Shown here: positions 1 to 10,161 of the stretch, piece by piece
Position numbering within the stretch: position 1 is the stretch's first letter
Layout of the letters: each line of letters begins with the position of its first letter
NCBI GenBank assembly: GCA_003194525.1
Contig: NBIV01000019.1
Location: 248,001 to 312,000 of the forward strand
DNA length: 64,000 bases
From: Gracilariopsis chorda
Lineage: Eukaryota > Rhodophyta > Florideophyceae > Gracilariales > Gracilariaceae
Direction: 5' to 3'
Notes under the pieces: model-generated
The model's database searches: none
Seen by the model: the letters and a program-made list of their open reading frames with translations, nothing else
Told to the model about the DNA's origin: nothing
Made by a program: the position numbers and the translations under genes

Positions 1-845
1 AACAGTACGCAAACGACTTCATGAAGGTCTTGGAGAAGAACTCGGAGCAGATCTTTGGATTGAAGTGCCTGGGTCTTGCATCAAAGCTCGAGTTTCAAGA
101 GCGCAGTGTGCCTCATCACCACATGCTCGTGTGGCTCGAAGGAGGCGTGATTGAAGACGACGATGTGATCGACGAGCTCACTCGTGCAGAACTTCCCCTT
201 CCAGGCGAAGACGACGCGTTGCGTGCTCTCATTCGTTCCATGCACAGGCACCACCACTCCATCTATTGCCGGAATCGCGCTGGGCGGTGCAAGTTTGGAT
301 ACAACAGCAATATGATTGTGCCAGAGACGTACATTGAAGAAGGCACGAATCGCGTTATTTACCGCAGAAGAAGGCAAGAAGACCTCGAGATTGTGCCGTA
401 TAACCCAACTCTGACCAAGAAGTACCGCTCTAATATCAACGTAGAACGCACGCAAAGAGGGGGCGCAGTGGCTTATCTGATGAAGTACGCGTTTAAGCAG
501 CCCAAATCTCAGGAGGTGGTACTCAATGTGAGTGATGCTAATGAGACAGGCACACACAACGAGCAGCAACAAGAGCCACAGGTGCAGAACGACATTCTTC
601 TATACATGCGAGCGCGTGTGGTGGGCGCTGTCAATGCAGCTTGGAGACTTTTCGGGTTTCGACATGTTCACATCGTACCAAAAGTAGAGCGACTGGCCAT
701 TCACTTGGAAGGAGAGCACACATTTCCGCTGAGAGGTCCAAACCAGCTCTTTTCTGCATCACAGCCGTCTACACTGGAGAGATACTTTGCAAGGCCCGAA
801 GCATATGCGAACCACGACTACCTTTCGTACTTTGAAAAAGTGTGA
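1..845 (+). CDS. Helitron Rep (HUH endonuclease) domain, partial and ending at a premature stop
   Basis: The replication-initiator half of a Helitron RepHel protein, which nicks and joins single-stranded DNA during rolling-circle transposition. The frame is open from base 3; the ATG at 21 is internal to the domain, because the codons before it continue the family pattern. Visible motifs: the metal-binding HUH motif PHHHMLVW at about 110-133; a CRNRAGRCKFG cysteine cluster; the block around IVPYNPTLTKKYRSNINVE that is typical of the family; and the two-tyrosine motif YLMKY, with tyrosine codons at 474-476 and 486-488. The frame stops at a TGA (843-845). The helicase part continues immediately in the same frame, so this looks like a nonsense mutation and not a natural end. 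Family assignment is very secure; activity is unlikely unless the stop is read through. Confidence 0.92.
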   Translation, partial: QYANDFMKVLEKNSEQIFGLKCLGLASKLEFQERSVPHHHMLVWLEGGVIEDDDVIDELTRAELPLPGEDDALRALIRSMHRHHHSIYCRNRAGRCKFGYNSNMIVPETYIEEGTNRVIYRRRRQEDLEIVPYNPTLTKKYRSNINVERTQRGGAVAYLMKYAFKQPKSQEVVLNVSDANETGTHNEQQQEPQVQNDILLYMRARVVGAVNAAWRLFGFRHVHIVPKVERLAIHLEGEHTFPLRGPNQLFSASQPSTLERYFARPEAYANHDYLSYFEKV

Positions 846-3002
846 TTGTATCGCACGCTTAATGCCCGCGTGCTTAACCAATACGACGGAGACAGCACTC
901 AGGTGCCCACAGACGACTGCGATCCGCCCATGTACGTGGTAGAGCGCACGGACGACGAGCAGTGCGTCGCAAGGATCAGAGGTGTTTCACCGTCGGACAT
1001 TGAGCTCTTTGCTCTGCGCTTGCTGCTCATGAATCACGGCTCGAGCTCTTATGAAGACACAAGGACTTTCAACGGACAGCAGTATGGAACGTATCGTGAA
1101 ACTGCGATTGTAAGCGGACTGCTCGCGGACGGATCCGAGTTTGATATTGCATTCCAAGAAGCAGTGCAGATATACAGCACACCCTCCAAGCTACGACGTC
1201 TGGTTGTCACACTATACCAACAAGGCGCAGACCCAGAAAAAATGGCCGTCGAAAACTGGAAGGCACTATGTAGGGACATATATACAGGAGATGACCAGCA
1301 ACGAAAGCAAGAAATGTACCGACGTGTGGTGGAGATCTCAGACCGGCACGGTGGGCGACTGCTTCGCGATCACAGCTTCTTCTCCCAACACCTACAGCAG
1401 AACCATGCAGCATTGACTGAGGCGAATCGAGCTACATCAACTCGAGACGCGCGAGTGGTGCGAAATTCGTCAACTTCGCAGTCAAGGTACGCCACCTTAA
1501 AACCTCGCCAAAGACAAGTCATTGACACCGTTATTGCCGCATTGCAACAACGACAGGCACTGCAGGAGCGAACAAGCACTCCTGGAAACGTGTTATTTGT
1601 GCAAGGATCCGCAGGAACGGGAAAGACATACGTGCTCAAACTCCTTCGTGATATCGTTGAGTCGGAAGGAATGCTCGCTGAAATGACTGCTACAACAGGC
1701 ATTGCAGCTTCGTTGTACGAAGGTGACCGCACTTTACATAGCCTGCTCGGACTCGGTGTAGGTGATAGGGACAGCACAAGCGGCACTACAGCCACTGTGT
1801 CAAAGTACGGTCCCCGATCTCAACGTGGAGAACTGCTACACGAAATACAACTGCTCGTCTTTTATGAGGCGTCCATGCTCTCACGAAAGCTTTTCGAACT
1901 CATGGATGCGTTGCTCAAAGATCTTCACTGCAGTGGAATGGAAAACCCGCCTCCGTTTGGGGGCTTGACCATCGTTCTATCCGGTGACTACTCCCAGCTG
2001 CTTCCAGTGGTGCCACAGGTGTACATGGAGGCCGAGCCAAGTGGAAATGTGAGACCAGTGTACACAAACATTCTCAACGAATTGCCGTGGAAGAGTGATA
2101 TGTGGACATTGTGCTCGGTTCAAGTGCTGTACCTCACGGAACAAGTACGCCAAGCCAATGATCCGGCATTTGCGTCGCTGTTACGTTCCATTGGACGAAA
2201 CACAATATCCAACAACGCTCCACTACCACTCAGATCTACCGGTGGCATGCGAACCGCCTACCAATTCCTGTGGAAGTGGCTCACAACACGACGCAAGGAG
2301 GATGTGGATGTCAGCAAAATGCTCATTGCCTCCACAAACCAGTTGGTCGACGAACATAAAGTGGCAGCGTTAGATCTGTTTCCTGGTGATCGCTTCACTC
2401 TTCCGTCAGCGACAACTGTGCAACCTGACGGTCTACAGAACTCACAGCCCGACGTCATCAATACCTTTGTTCCCGAGTTCGCATATCAGTATGCACCTAC
2501 TGGAGTACCACCTCATAACTTGGATTTGAAGACTGATGTGCAAGTTATGGTCATTCGGAACGGGCTGCATCCGGCTGTGGTCAACGGAAAGCTGTTCGTA
2601 GTCATGCGTGTCGATCATTTTACAATGCAGGTGGCTCGATTCGACGAGAACAGACAGGTTCTGGAACGAAAGCACCTGCATCGTATCGACTTTGAGTTTT
2701 CTTTCGCAGACATTCGCATGATTCGAAAGCAGTTCCCCATTCGTCTAGCGTTTGCAGCTACCGTTCTTAAAGGACAGGACAAGACGTTTGATGGCTTGCT
2801 TGTGGATATGCGATCCAACTTCTTCTGCACCGATCAGCTGTATTTCACATTGTCGCGCGTTCGAAGGAACGACCATGTGCTGCTCCTGTATGACCTGCAG
2901 CTTACATCAGCGAATGCGCACACAATTCATCCCATGCCTGTGGCCATCGCCAACTCAGTGCTGCCTGAAGCTATTCCGTTCTGCATCCCTCCACAACTAT
3001 AA
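846..3002 (+). CDS. Helitron helicase domain (PIF1-like, SF1B), downstream of in-frame stop
   Basis: The 5'-to-3' DNA helicase half of the RepHel protein, which unwinds the strand displaced in rolling-circle transposition. Nominally 718 codons, but the first codon (TTG at 846) is only the codon after the stop at 843-845, and no convincing start exists here. Motifs in order: CVARIRGVSPSD with LLLMNHG (linker typical of Helitrons); Walker A GSAGTGKT (residues 254-261); the Walker B region reads VFYEASM (Tyr340-Glu341), where PIF1 relatives normally have Asp-Glu; motif III GDYSQLLPV; YLTEQVRQ; and the C-terminal FPIRLAFAATVLKGQDKT and LSRVRR (arginine-finger region). Loss of the Walker B aspartate should impair ATP hydrolysis. 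It ends at a normal TAA at 3000-3002. Confidence 0.93.
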   Translation: MYRTLNARVLNQYDGDSTQVPTDDCDPPMYVVERTDDEQCVARIRGVSPSDIELFALRLLLMNHGSSSYEDTRTFNGQQYGTYRETAIVSGLLADGSEFDIAFQEAVQIYSTPSKLRRLVVTLYQQGADPEKMAVENWKALCRDIYTGDDQQRKQEMYRRVVEISDRHGGRLLRDHSFFSQHLQQNHAALTEANRATSTRDARVVRNSSTSQSRYATLKPRQRQVIDTVIAALQQRQALQERTSTPGNVLFVQGSAGTGKTYVLKLLRDIVESEGMLAEMTATTGIAASLYEGDRTLHSLLGLGVGDRDSTSGTTATVSKYGPRSQRGELLHEIQLLVFYEASMLSRKLFELMDALLKDLHCSGMENPPPFGGLTIVLSGDYSQLLPVVPQVYMEAEPSGNVRPVYTNILNELPWKSDMWTLCSVQVLYLTEQVRQANDPAFASLLRSIGRNTISNNAPLPLRSTGGMRTAYQFLWKWLTTRRKEDVDVSKMLIASTNQLVDEHKVAALDLFPGDRFTLPSATTVQPDGLQNSQPDVINTFVPEFAYQYAPTGVPPHNLDLKTDVQVMVIRNGLHPAVVNGKLFVVMRVDHFTMQVARFDENRQVLERKHLHRIDFEFSFADIRMIRKQFPIRLAFAATVLKGQDKTFDGLLVDMRSNFFCTDQLYFTLSRVRRNDHVLLLYDLQLTSANAHTIHPMPVAIANSVLPEAIPFCIPPQL

Positions 3003-3104
3003 TCATATTTCTTGCGTTCTTGATTTAGTGAATTAAACTACTTGCTTTTCTGCTTTTGCTTTCTCCACCCTCTTTTTTCCTCACCGCTGTTTATTACTCC
3101 TCCA

Positions 3105-3129
3105 CCGCGGCGCGCAGCGCCGTCCGCGG
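3105..3129. repeat. GC-rich hairpin, possible Helitron 3' structure
   Basis: A six-base stem (CGGCGC at 3108-3113 pairs with GCGCCG at 3117-3122) with a three-base loop, flanked by two copies of the palindrome CCGCGG. It lies about 105 bases after the helicase stop in otherwise pyrimidine-rich sequence. Helitrons carry a GC-rich hairpin a few bases before a CTRR end. No CTRR follows within about 15 bases, so the link to the Helitron end is only a suggestion. Confidence 0.3.
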
Positions 3130-3815
3130 CCGAAGGCAAATTCCTCTTGTCTGTCCAGATAATCTTCTCCGAAGCAATAGGGGGCACCCACCATTGCCAT
3201 GCAAAACTGCACAGCATGTCTTACAGGTCTTTGGAGGATTCTTTGTCACATACGAAAGGCGACGCTCTAAGGAAATCTGCATATCTCAAGCAGCACAATT
3301 GGTTCGAAGGCATTCGTTGAACATCTTGCGCAGCTTCTCAACCTGACATTCTCTCACGTCCTCCTGCCGCCTCCGCGTGTCTTTCTGACTGCATCCTCGT
3401 CGTATTTTTTCTCCCCTTCCCGTATGCCCTTGCAGCTAGTCTTCAGGAGATCTCTTTTCTTTCATTGGCTACAATAGCTTAGTTTCTAAAGCGCAACATG
3501 GGAAACGCGACAAGGAGCATCGCACTTTGGCACAAGCAACCGCTGCCCACGAGCAGCTGTTCATACGTCGTCTACAGGAACAGTACTGAATGACTACTTG
3601 CTCGTTCCCTCTTTCGATTGCGAAACAAATTGTCGGGAAGGAGCCACACTCCCGAAAAATTGGCTTGCATGCCCTTCTGGTTCAGTAAATCTCTACAACT
3701 GCATTAGTTTCTGGCAACGAAAGTCAGCAGAATATAGTTTTTAAGATTTTGCTCCGGTCTTCCGAATCTTTCTTCTGTAGTGTCAGCGCGCTGCAGATCG
3801 AAGGCACTACACGTG
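3130..3815. other. Spacer without recognisable gene
   Basis: Pyrimidine-rich sequence between the Helitron helicase and the repeat module at 3819. It contains only short open frames with no protein-like composition. Part of it is probably the 3' non-coding end of the Helitron. Confidence 0.5.
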
Positions 3816-3818
3816 CTC

Positions 3819-3960
3819 AGCTTGTAGTTCCCACTGACGTGATAAAGAAGATAGCTTGTAGTTCTCAATCGGATAGTTATAATGACTGCTAGGAGTTATA
3901 TAAAAAGCCGTCAGCCGACCTTCTCTCTGTCTGGAGAAGGTCAGCCTTCATTCACCATCA
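3819..3960 (+). repeat. End-like repeat module, left copy (inverted partner at 16903-17105)
   Basis: Two copies of AGCTTGTAGTTC start at 3819 and 3853 (34 bp apart). 69 bases from the start of the second TAGCTTGTAG motif comes the end of a conserved GTCAGCCGACCTTC block, followed by TCTGGAGAAGGTCA and TTCACCATC up to about 3958. The reverse complement of 16903-17105 has the same parts in the same order and at almost the same spacing (70 bases). GACCTTCTC and GAGAAGGTC inside the block form a nine-base stem. The layout, with tandem subterminal motifs outside and a conserved block inside, resembles the end of a DNA transposon. A TATATAAA stretch lies at about 3898-3905. Confidence 0.6.
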
Positions 3961-4233
3961 TAGAAGTGCACCCTTCAAGTACGAGAATGAAATTTGTACT
4001 TCAATCAGAACCTTTCAATCTTCACACTTCTGTTCCTTCTAAATATTACAGACCGCTATCGTTCTGGACGCGCAGGTTGCGGAATAGGGAAATATATTGC
4101 TTATTAAGTCTATCTGGTTATATGCTATTTTGACATCAAAGGGTTTACCCCCTGTTCTCACGAAGAATACCAAAATATTCATCCCCATCCTTCGTTCGTA
4201 CGAAGCACTCTTTTGTGTGTACATGATGTGCAA

Positions 4234-5319
4234 TTAGGTTCCACCGTGACTCCGGCGTACATGCGCCAACATGGTGTTCTTTGCGCGGTAATGTCTTCCA
4301 CAAACCTCACATACAAACATATTTGTGCTTGGCGTCGGGTGTTTTCTGTAAACGTGCATATGCAAACCTTGTCGTGTAGAAAACCTTTGAGCGCAATGTG
4401 GACAGCCAAATTCTCCCAGGAGCGGATGTATGTCCCGAATGTGGTTTTGCAAACTGGCTTTCCTGGTATACGGTCTTTCGCAGTATTCGCAGACAAATAG
4501 TGGTGTCGTGTTCCCATGATGAATATTATTGTGAACAGACAGAGCCCGTGTCGTAGCAAACATTATGTCACATACATAGCATCTGCTATCCGCATGCCTC
4601 GCTTCGTGGCGATCCATCATTTTTCTATACGGTGTTGAATACTGACAAGCAGGACAGGTGTAATTTGCACGCTCGTCCGTCCTGCGTCTCTTGGGTTCTC
4701 GTTCCACAACTTCGGTCTCAGAAGCAGAAGTTCCTTGCCCGCGCTCAGGTTGTACTGCGCCTGCCGTAGATGGACCAGCGACATTGGAAGGTGCACGTCG
4801 TTGCTGTGCCCCTCCTGCGGTGGATGGACGAGCGACATTGGAAGACCGACGTTCTTGCTGTGGCCATCCTGCGGTGGATGGACCAGCGACATCGGACGAT
4901 GCACTTTGTGCCCATTCTGCTCTAAATGGACCTACGACACTGGGATATGAAAGTTGTGCCCCTCCTGTTCCGTATGGACTTCCGACACTGGATTGTGGAT
5001 GTTGCGCTCTTCTTGCTGTAGATGGATCAGCGGAAGCAGTGGCAGCAGCGGCAGTAGCGGCAGCATTGGCACCGGAAGATGTCTCAGGTTCGGGAGTCTG
5101 AGACGTTTGGGATTCTTCGTCTGGGAAGCGCAGTAAAGAAGGATGCACTATTTGGCATGCTCTCGCTTCTTCGACAGTTGCCGGAATTCCCGAACAGTCG
5201 GCGTCGAGGTGCAGTAGTATTTGATTAATGGCATCTCGAGAACGCTGTTTTAATTCTGTGCTGTTTGTCGAGCTTCCGCTCGGGTTACTGCTACCCTGCG
5301 AATTGTTTTCTGATGACAT
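4234..5319 (-). CDS. C2H2 zinc-finger protein with five fingers and low-complexity N-terminal half
   Basis: A 361-residue protein on the minus strand, ATG at 5317-5319. Five classical C2H2 fingers fill the C-terminal part (about residues 220-243, 244-273, 274-303, 304-334 and 335-361). All have the Cys-x2-Cys-x12-His-x3/4-His spacing, so all should bind zinc; such arrays usually bind DNA in the nucleus. A basic stretch PKRRRT just before finger 1 is a likely nuclear localisation signal. The N-terminal half is rich in Ser, Ala, Pro and Gly, probably disordered, and contains degenerate 16-18-residue repeats with the core PSTAG. No introns are needed. A TATAAATA box lies about 135 bases upstream. 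The target is unknown. It could be a host transcription factor or the cargo of a mobile element, since end-like repeats flank the region. Confidence 0.88.
   Translation of the reverse strand: MSSENNSQGSSNPSGSSTNSTELKQRSRDAINQILLHLDADCSGIPATVEEARACQIVHPSLLRFPDEESQTSQTPEPETSSGANAAATAAAATASADPSTARRAQHPQSSVGSPYGTGGAQLSYPSVVGPFRAEWAQSASSDVAGPSTAGWPQQERRSSNVARPSTAGGAQQRRAPSNVAGPSTAGAVQPERGQGTSASETEVVEREPKRRRTDERANYTCPACQYSTPYRKMMDRHEARHADSRCYVCDIMFATTRALSVHNNIHHGNTTPLFVCEYCERPYTRKASLQNHIRDIHPLLGEFGCPHCAQRFSTRQGLHMHVYRKHPTPSTNMFVCEVCGRHYRAKNTMLAHVRRSHGGT
4761..5028 (-). repeat. Degenerate in-frame minisatellite inside the zinc-finger gene
   Basis: Six imperfect copies of a block reading roughly CTGCGGTGGATGGACC on the plus strand start at 4761, 4815, 4869, 4917, 4965 and 5013. 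The spacing is 54, 54, 48, 48 and 48 bp. All spacings are multiples of three, so the repeats stay in frame and encode the PSTAG-type units of the disordered region. The three 54-bp copies are more alike than the 48-bp ones, which suggests later expansion at that end. Confidence 0.8.
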
Positions 5320-5452
5320 TATAGAATTGGCTTCTTGTTTCTGGAGATTGTCGGTTTGGTTAGGTCTGCGATTGTTGCTAAGAGTTTTTTGTTTGTTACT
5401 GTTGTGTTCTTATGTTTCTGGATGGGCGGTGCAACAGTTGTTGCGCTAATTG

Positions 5453-5460
5453 TATTTATA
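5453..5460 (-). promoter_or_regulatory. Putative TATA box of the minus-strand zinc-finger gene
   Basis: The minus strand reads TATAAATA 134-141 bases before the ATG at 5319. The distance is nearly the same as that between the TATA box and ATG of the transporter gene at 12423, which supports both. Confidence 0.5.
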
Positions 5461-5529
5461 GAAGATGTTGGGACTGATGTAGATCACAGTTCCTCCCCGA
5501 AATACCAGTTTCAGTCTATAACATGAAGT

Positions 5530-8500
5530 TTAAGCTTCCCTTTTTCGCGTTCTGGGCGTGATTCTTTTTTCCATCGATTCTGCAGGGTATATGTCGTATT
5601 CATAGAAAATTACACGGGTTTCTTGAATTCTCAGTACATAGTTCATGGAAGCAGTTAACGGCGGGCATAGTCACCACAATCTTCGTATTTTATTGTATTG
5701 AGGTCATTTAATCGCAGTCATTATAAATCAGGACCGTATTTGTGACTGACCACTTTTGAGTCCTGGATAGACAGTTAGCAGTCACCGATTCTCCCGCCTA
5801 TTCCGTTAAGTCAGTCAAGATGTAGCCATGTGTAAAATCTGTAGCTCTATCTTTGCAATAATCGACTACAGTGTGCTGAAGACGCTTGTTTTGGTGTATC
5901 TGGATTTTGTCCTCCTCAATGATTCTTTTATTGGAGCGGGTGGTGGCGAGACGCATGTTAATGGATTGAATCTATGTGAACGATTACCGAAAATGATGGT
6001 GGTGAAGTGTACATTGCTGTCTGTAGTACGTGTCACACGTTCGAAATGTGCGTAAGTTAGGGGGCTACGTTTTTGATTTTGGTCTGTATTGAAATTGCGT
6101 GGATGACCATCTTCCCGTTTGGGATATCTGACACATCCAATGGGAGTGGAAAAGATTGAGTGGCTTGTGAACACCAAACTCAAAACGGACAACAGAAGCG
6201 CATGTTGTTGCCGTATAAGACATGCCGGACTTGCTACAAATCTATTCTCGAATCACAACCACAACTTATGTCCAGTCAAGTTGCTTTTTCTTGGCTTGTT
6301 TATTGGTCTTTCGAAATCTTACGGTCACTGTTTCTGTTGTTCTACTTTGTTTCTCCCATAATCCCCCCCGATGCCCTTCAACTGTTCTATTGCGCTTTAG
6401 GGCAAGGCAAGGCAGACCTTTGCACAGTTGCGACTCGGAGTCGCATCAAAACCCTCTCACGATAATTGGGTCTTTGTGCCCAACAAGCGAAAGAACTCTT
6501 TTTGGCTCACATCCAGGATACCCAAAACTGTCTATACGCCTTAGTTCTTCATAGCAAAGGACGTTCTGCCCGCGTACAGAGCGTAATAAACGCTATTTTT
6601 TTCTCAGTTCATGGCATAGCCACAACAAAGATGATTTATCGTATCATAAATTACTCGTCTACTACAACACGGGGCATTTGGAAGCACCCCGAGCATGGAT
6701 TGGTTTGATCAATGGCTGACTGAGTGCTTGTACACTGCTAGTCAGTCACTCATTGCTCCGTGTTGAAGTGTAAGCCAGTCAAAATTAAGATTCTGCTCTT
6801 TATCACCGGAAAAAGCAAAAGATGAGGGGTATTCTTTTCTACCTCGACTCATTCAATGATACCGCATGTTCATACTTCTCGTAGAAAAACTACGGCGAAA
6901 TCCAGTGGACAATCCCCGCCGTGTTCCAGACTGCTAAACTAATGTTAGGCGAACCCTGGAGATGCATTGGACGCGTCCATTGTAACCTTGTAGACGGTCC
7001 CTATTGTCTCTGATAAGGATTGCTACTCTAACTACCCTCTACTCTGAAAAATTCTCCAAGGAGTGTAACAAGGCTCTCACGAACGTATGAAAGCCTCGCA
7101 TGTAATGCATACTAACACGTAAGAGAACACAACCTTCAAGTTCAAAGACAAAGGACACCTAGTTACATGGCTCTTTCACAACGAAATAGCCTTTGCTCTC
7201 TCGATTTCTTTTCGCACGAACCGGGGCAGAGGAATGCCATCTTTCATTCTCCTTCAAGTACAAGCTTTAGTTTTGTGTTCAGTGCCATTCGTATGAGAGC
7301 ACAAGAAAGATGCAAACAGGGACCATCTAGTTCGGCTGAGATTTGACAAGACGTCCATGCCAGTCGTTCGTGTTTGGTCACTGTCATATTTCTGCTAGAG
7401 GTGTGTGCCGCACATTTGGCCTCATAGTTTTGAAGCACTAAAGAGGTTCAAAGCAATTTCGACAACTATGTTGCCATGTGTAGCGCTAAAGTATTTACAT
7501 CAACGAAATCCTTACTCCAAGTCCCTTCGAACTTGCATGATCTCAACTTCAGAATACAGCAAAAAGAAACCTTATTTCCACTCCGTTACCATTGTCTTGG
7601 TGCTTCACACCGCTGCACATTTCGTGGAAGCTGAGGTTTGAAATGATTTCTCCCAGAGGAGTTGTCTGAAAGAACAACACTTCGTAGACTGTAACCTTGG
7701 AAGTACTGGGTAAGAACATCTTTCGTTCGAAAGTGTGCGTAGCAGAGGCGTGTCTCCCATCCTCCATCAGAACATGCTGATTACACTTAGATTGTTCTAA
7801 GCTGGTTTCGGGGAGAGGCTTGGGTTTTTCGGGGCAAGTCGGGAGCGTTGGCGATTAGACCCTCGTACTAGCAGAGACGCAATTGAAAAGTGCGAGTACT
7901 GATTCATGAAAAGAGGTTGCTGTTTTAGACCGCTACATGTACTTGATGAAGAGGCATTGAACTGCAAACGGCTCAATTTTCCTTGGCGTACGTGTTCTTG
8001 TTACACAACCTAGGTTCCAAACTCAAAAGCGGGGAACTCTGTAAAGAAGAAACGAGAAATGCGCATAATCATTGCGTAGATTTCCACAAAGATGCAAATG
8101 GTAGAACTAGACGATGATCATCTTTTTTGGTTCATGTAGTGCATGGCGTACCAATTTGAAAGTGTAGCTAAGAGTAAGATTAGTCACTGTCTGTTTTAAT
8201 TAGAAAGGACAGAAATGACATGAACATGCAATCGATCCGCAGCATGTTTGCCCTCCGTTCCGATCGTCTGATGATGCGAATCTTGGCTAATAACATGGGG
8301 CCCTGTGCTCGTTACGCGCGAGCAGTCAGATTCGATCCATATGGGAACGTTAAGAAGCGGTAGCTAACCTTACTATTCCTTCAAGCAGGTCGTATTTGTT
8401 CTTCTTGCGTATCTGCCTATTTGTCAAACTGGTGAAAATGAGTACTTCGACAATTTACTCTTCCAATTTATTAATACTGTAGCGAAGCTTCTATAACCGA

Positions 8501-9560
8501 TGATATCAAGAGTAGCTGGCCTTTTTGCAATGAAATCAAGAAATAAATCCAATTCTCTCAAAAAGAGGTTCACAGGGATATTTGTTGATATTTTGGATAT
8601 CCTCTTCCACCCTGGTTTGGCCTTCAAACTCGACCGCATACATACAATTCGTTGACAGTAGGGGCAAAATATTCTGTAAGAGAGTTTGAAAATGCAGAAA
8701 AGGGAAATGTGGAAATTGGTGCTGTAAGCGTTCTCGAGTACCAAGGGTAATGATGTTCGTGAAGGCAGTGAGCACAAAACTGCGCTAAACTTCGTCATTG
8801 GTGTGGCACAACTACTTCTGAAGGCAGTACATAAGATAGAGCAGATCGCGCGTTCGCTGTCACACAGAAAACAGACAGATTTACGACGACAAAGACTAAA
8901 CTACGATTGCTAACGCGATTGATCCTCCTTTTTAGGCGATAACTCTGAACTTTATAGCCCTGAAATAGCGCAATGCGGCTCGAGGTCAACCTGTCAAGTA
9001 CTCCGAACGTTTGATTTCTGAGTTAGCGTGGAAAGGTATCGCCTACGATTCTGATTCTTCCGAAGCATCACTACCGCTGAACCTCTGAAAGAACATTGTT
9101 GTTAGAACACGGTTTGCGGCAGGGGTGTATTTCTGACTACCTTTTTTCCGTGCTGGACGTCATCTGGGCAGCCTATTTTTTGGCTAGTCAGTCAGATTTC
9201 GTCATAATTGCAGTCACTAAAACAACATCAATTAACCAAACACCTATTAGCCTTTCTATTACTCTATTTGGTGTTTGTACAACTACCTGGCCCCTGTTTG
9301 AGAACGATTGATAACCATGGGCTGCCGCAGAGCGGAGCAAACAAAGTCGCACTTTCCTTTAAGTATTCAAAAGTTTACGTTGTCCTCTTTTTGAAATAGC
9401 GCCTTTCTAAATTCATCAAAATGTAAGCTTTTGGTCTTCAATATTTTCCACTGACTAAGTGAACTTTTGATGACACTACCTTTCTAAACCTGAAGTCAGT
9501 CAAAAGTCACCATATTTTTAGTCAGTCAAGAATACGGCCTTCAAACTTTGAAGCTAACTT
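5530..9560. other. Gene-poor spacer with scattered GTCAGTCA-type motifs
   Basis: About 4 kb with only short open frames of no protein-like character. It contains repeated AGTCAGTCA/TGACTGAC motifs in clusters (about 5738-5822, 6711-6779, 9187-9220 and 9450-9530). The sequence CAGGACCGTATTTGTGACTGAC at 5729-5750 matches imperfectly, in inverted orientation, the sequence ending near 9542. Together these resemble the ends and subterminal motifs of a hAT-type DNA transposon remnant. I find no transposase and no matching target duplication. Confidence 0.35.
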
Positions 9561-9564
9561 CCCC

Positions 9565-9631
9565 AGCTTACGAGGAATGTACAGCGTTGCCTTTGAAATT
9601 CAAACTCAACGCTGTACGTTCCTCGTAAGCT
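9565..9631. repeat. Long near-perfect inverted repeat (hairpin)
   Basis: Arms of 25 bases (9565-9589 and 9607-9631) pair with one mismatch, which would be a G-U pair in RNA. The 17-base loop itself contains the 13-base palindrome TTTGAAATTCAAA, so nearly the whole 67 bases can fold back. It lies in gene-free DNA. It could be a small-RNA precursor, the folded core of a miniature inverted-repeat transposon, or a replication product. Confidence 0.85.
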
Positions 9632-9906
9632 TTAGTTTCATACGCGTATGGGTTTCTCCGCCTGCTAGGACTGCAGAGCATGCATTAGTTCTGCCTAAAA
9701 ACTCAGAAACTCATGCCACAGAAGCAATACACATATCTAACATCTTTGTCACCTCTTCCAACGTTCACAAAGCAAAACAGCAACTCCTTGTGTTCGAACA
9801 GATGGATCTCGAAAAGCACATCAAAGAACGTAGAAGACGTTCTTAAGAAAAGTCACGCTGGGAGTCGGCGCAAATGATATTAAATGAGTCTAGAACGAAT
9901 CCTAGA

Positions 9907-10161
9907 ATGAACACGCAATCACACCGTTCCTTGGTTTATCTTGCCGTGCTGAGCTGTGCAAGCTGTGCTGCGGCGACATGCAGTTCAATTCAAATCAAAA
10001 CTAGGAATTTTAATCTAGGTATCGCAGCAATCCAATGCAGGAACGGTGTACCCACAATTCAAGTAAATTCATCAGATGCGCCGAATCAGATACTGATCTC
10101 ATTCAGAACCACTATTCATAATACGCAAAATTTCATTGCCTTGAACCACTCAGACTACTAG
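9907..10161 (+). CDS. Possible small secreted protein of unknown function, frame continues past a TAG
   Basis: 84 codons from the ATG at 9907; an upstream in-frame ATG lies at 9874. The start MNTQSHRSLVYLAVLSCASCAAA looks like a signal peptide: polar start, hydrophobic core, small residues before a possible cleavage site near residue 24. The rest is Thr/Asn/Ile-rich with no recognised domain. After the TAG (10159-10161) the same frame stays open to 10539, including a basic YMKKLFRRIKAS stretch. The real gene may therefore be longer, with the stop inside an intron, or it may be a pseudogene. There are no homologues I can name and the open frame may be chance. Confidence 0.3.
   Translation: MNTQSHRSLVYLAVLSCASCAAATCSSIQIKTRNFNLGIAAIQCRNGVPTIQVNSSDAPNQILISFRTTIHNTQNFIALNHSDY

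Larger units (their letters stand above)
1..3002 (+). mobile_element. Helitron, autonomous type, 3' part (5' end outside window)
   Basis: A rolling-circle (Helitron) transposon identified by its Rep nuclease followed in the same reading frame by a PIF1-like helicase, the arrangement of the RepHel protein that defines this class. The reading frame is open to the left edge (codons from base 3), so the 5' part of the gene and the 5' end of the element lie outside the window. I could not fix the 3' end. A GC-rich hairpin lies at 3108-3122, but no CTRR-type terminus follows at the expected distance. The copy is recently degraded: one in-frame stop and one altered catalytic motif. Confidence 0.93.
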
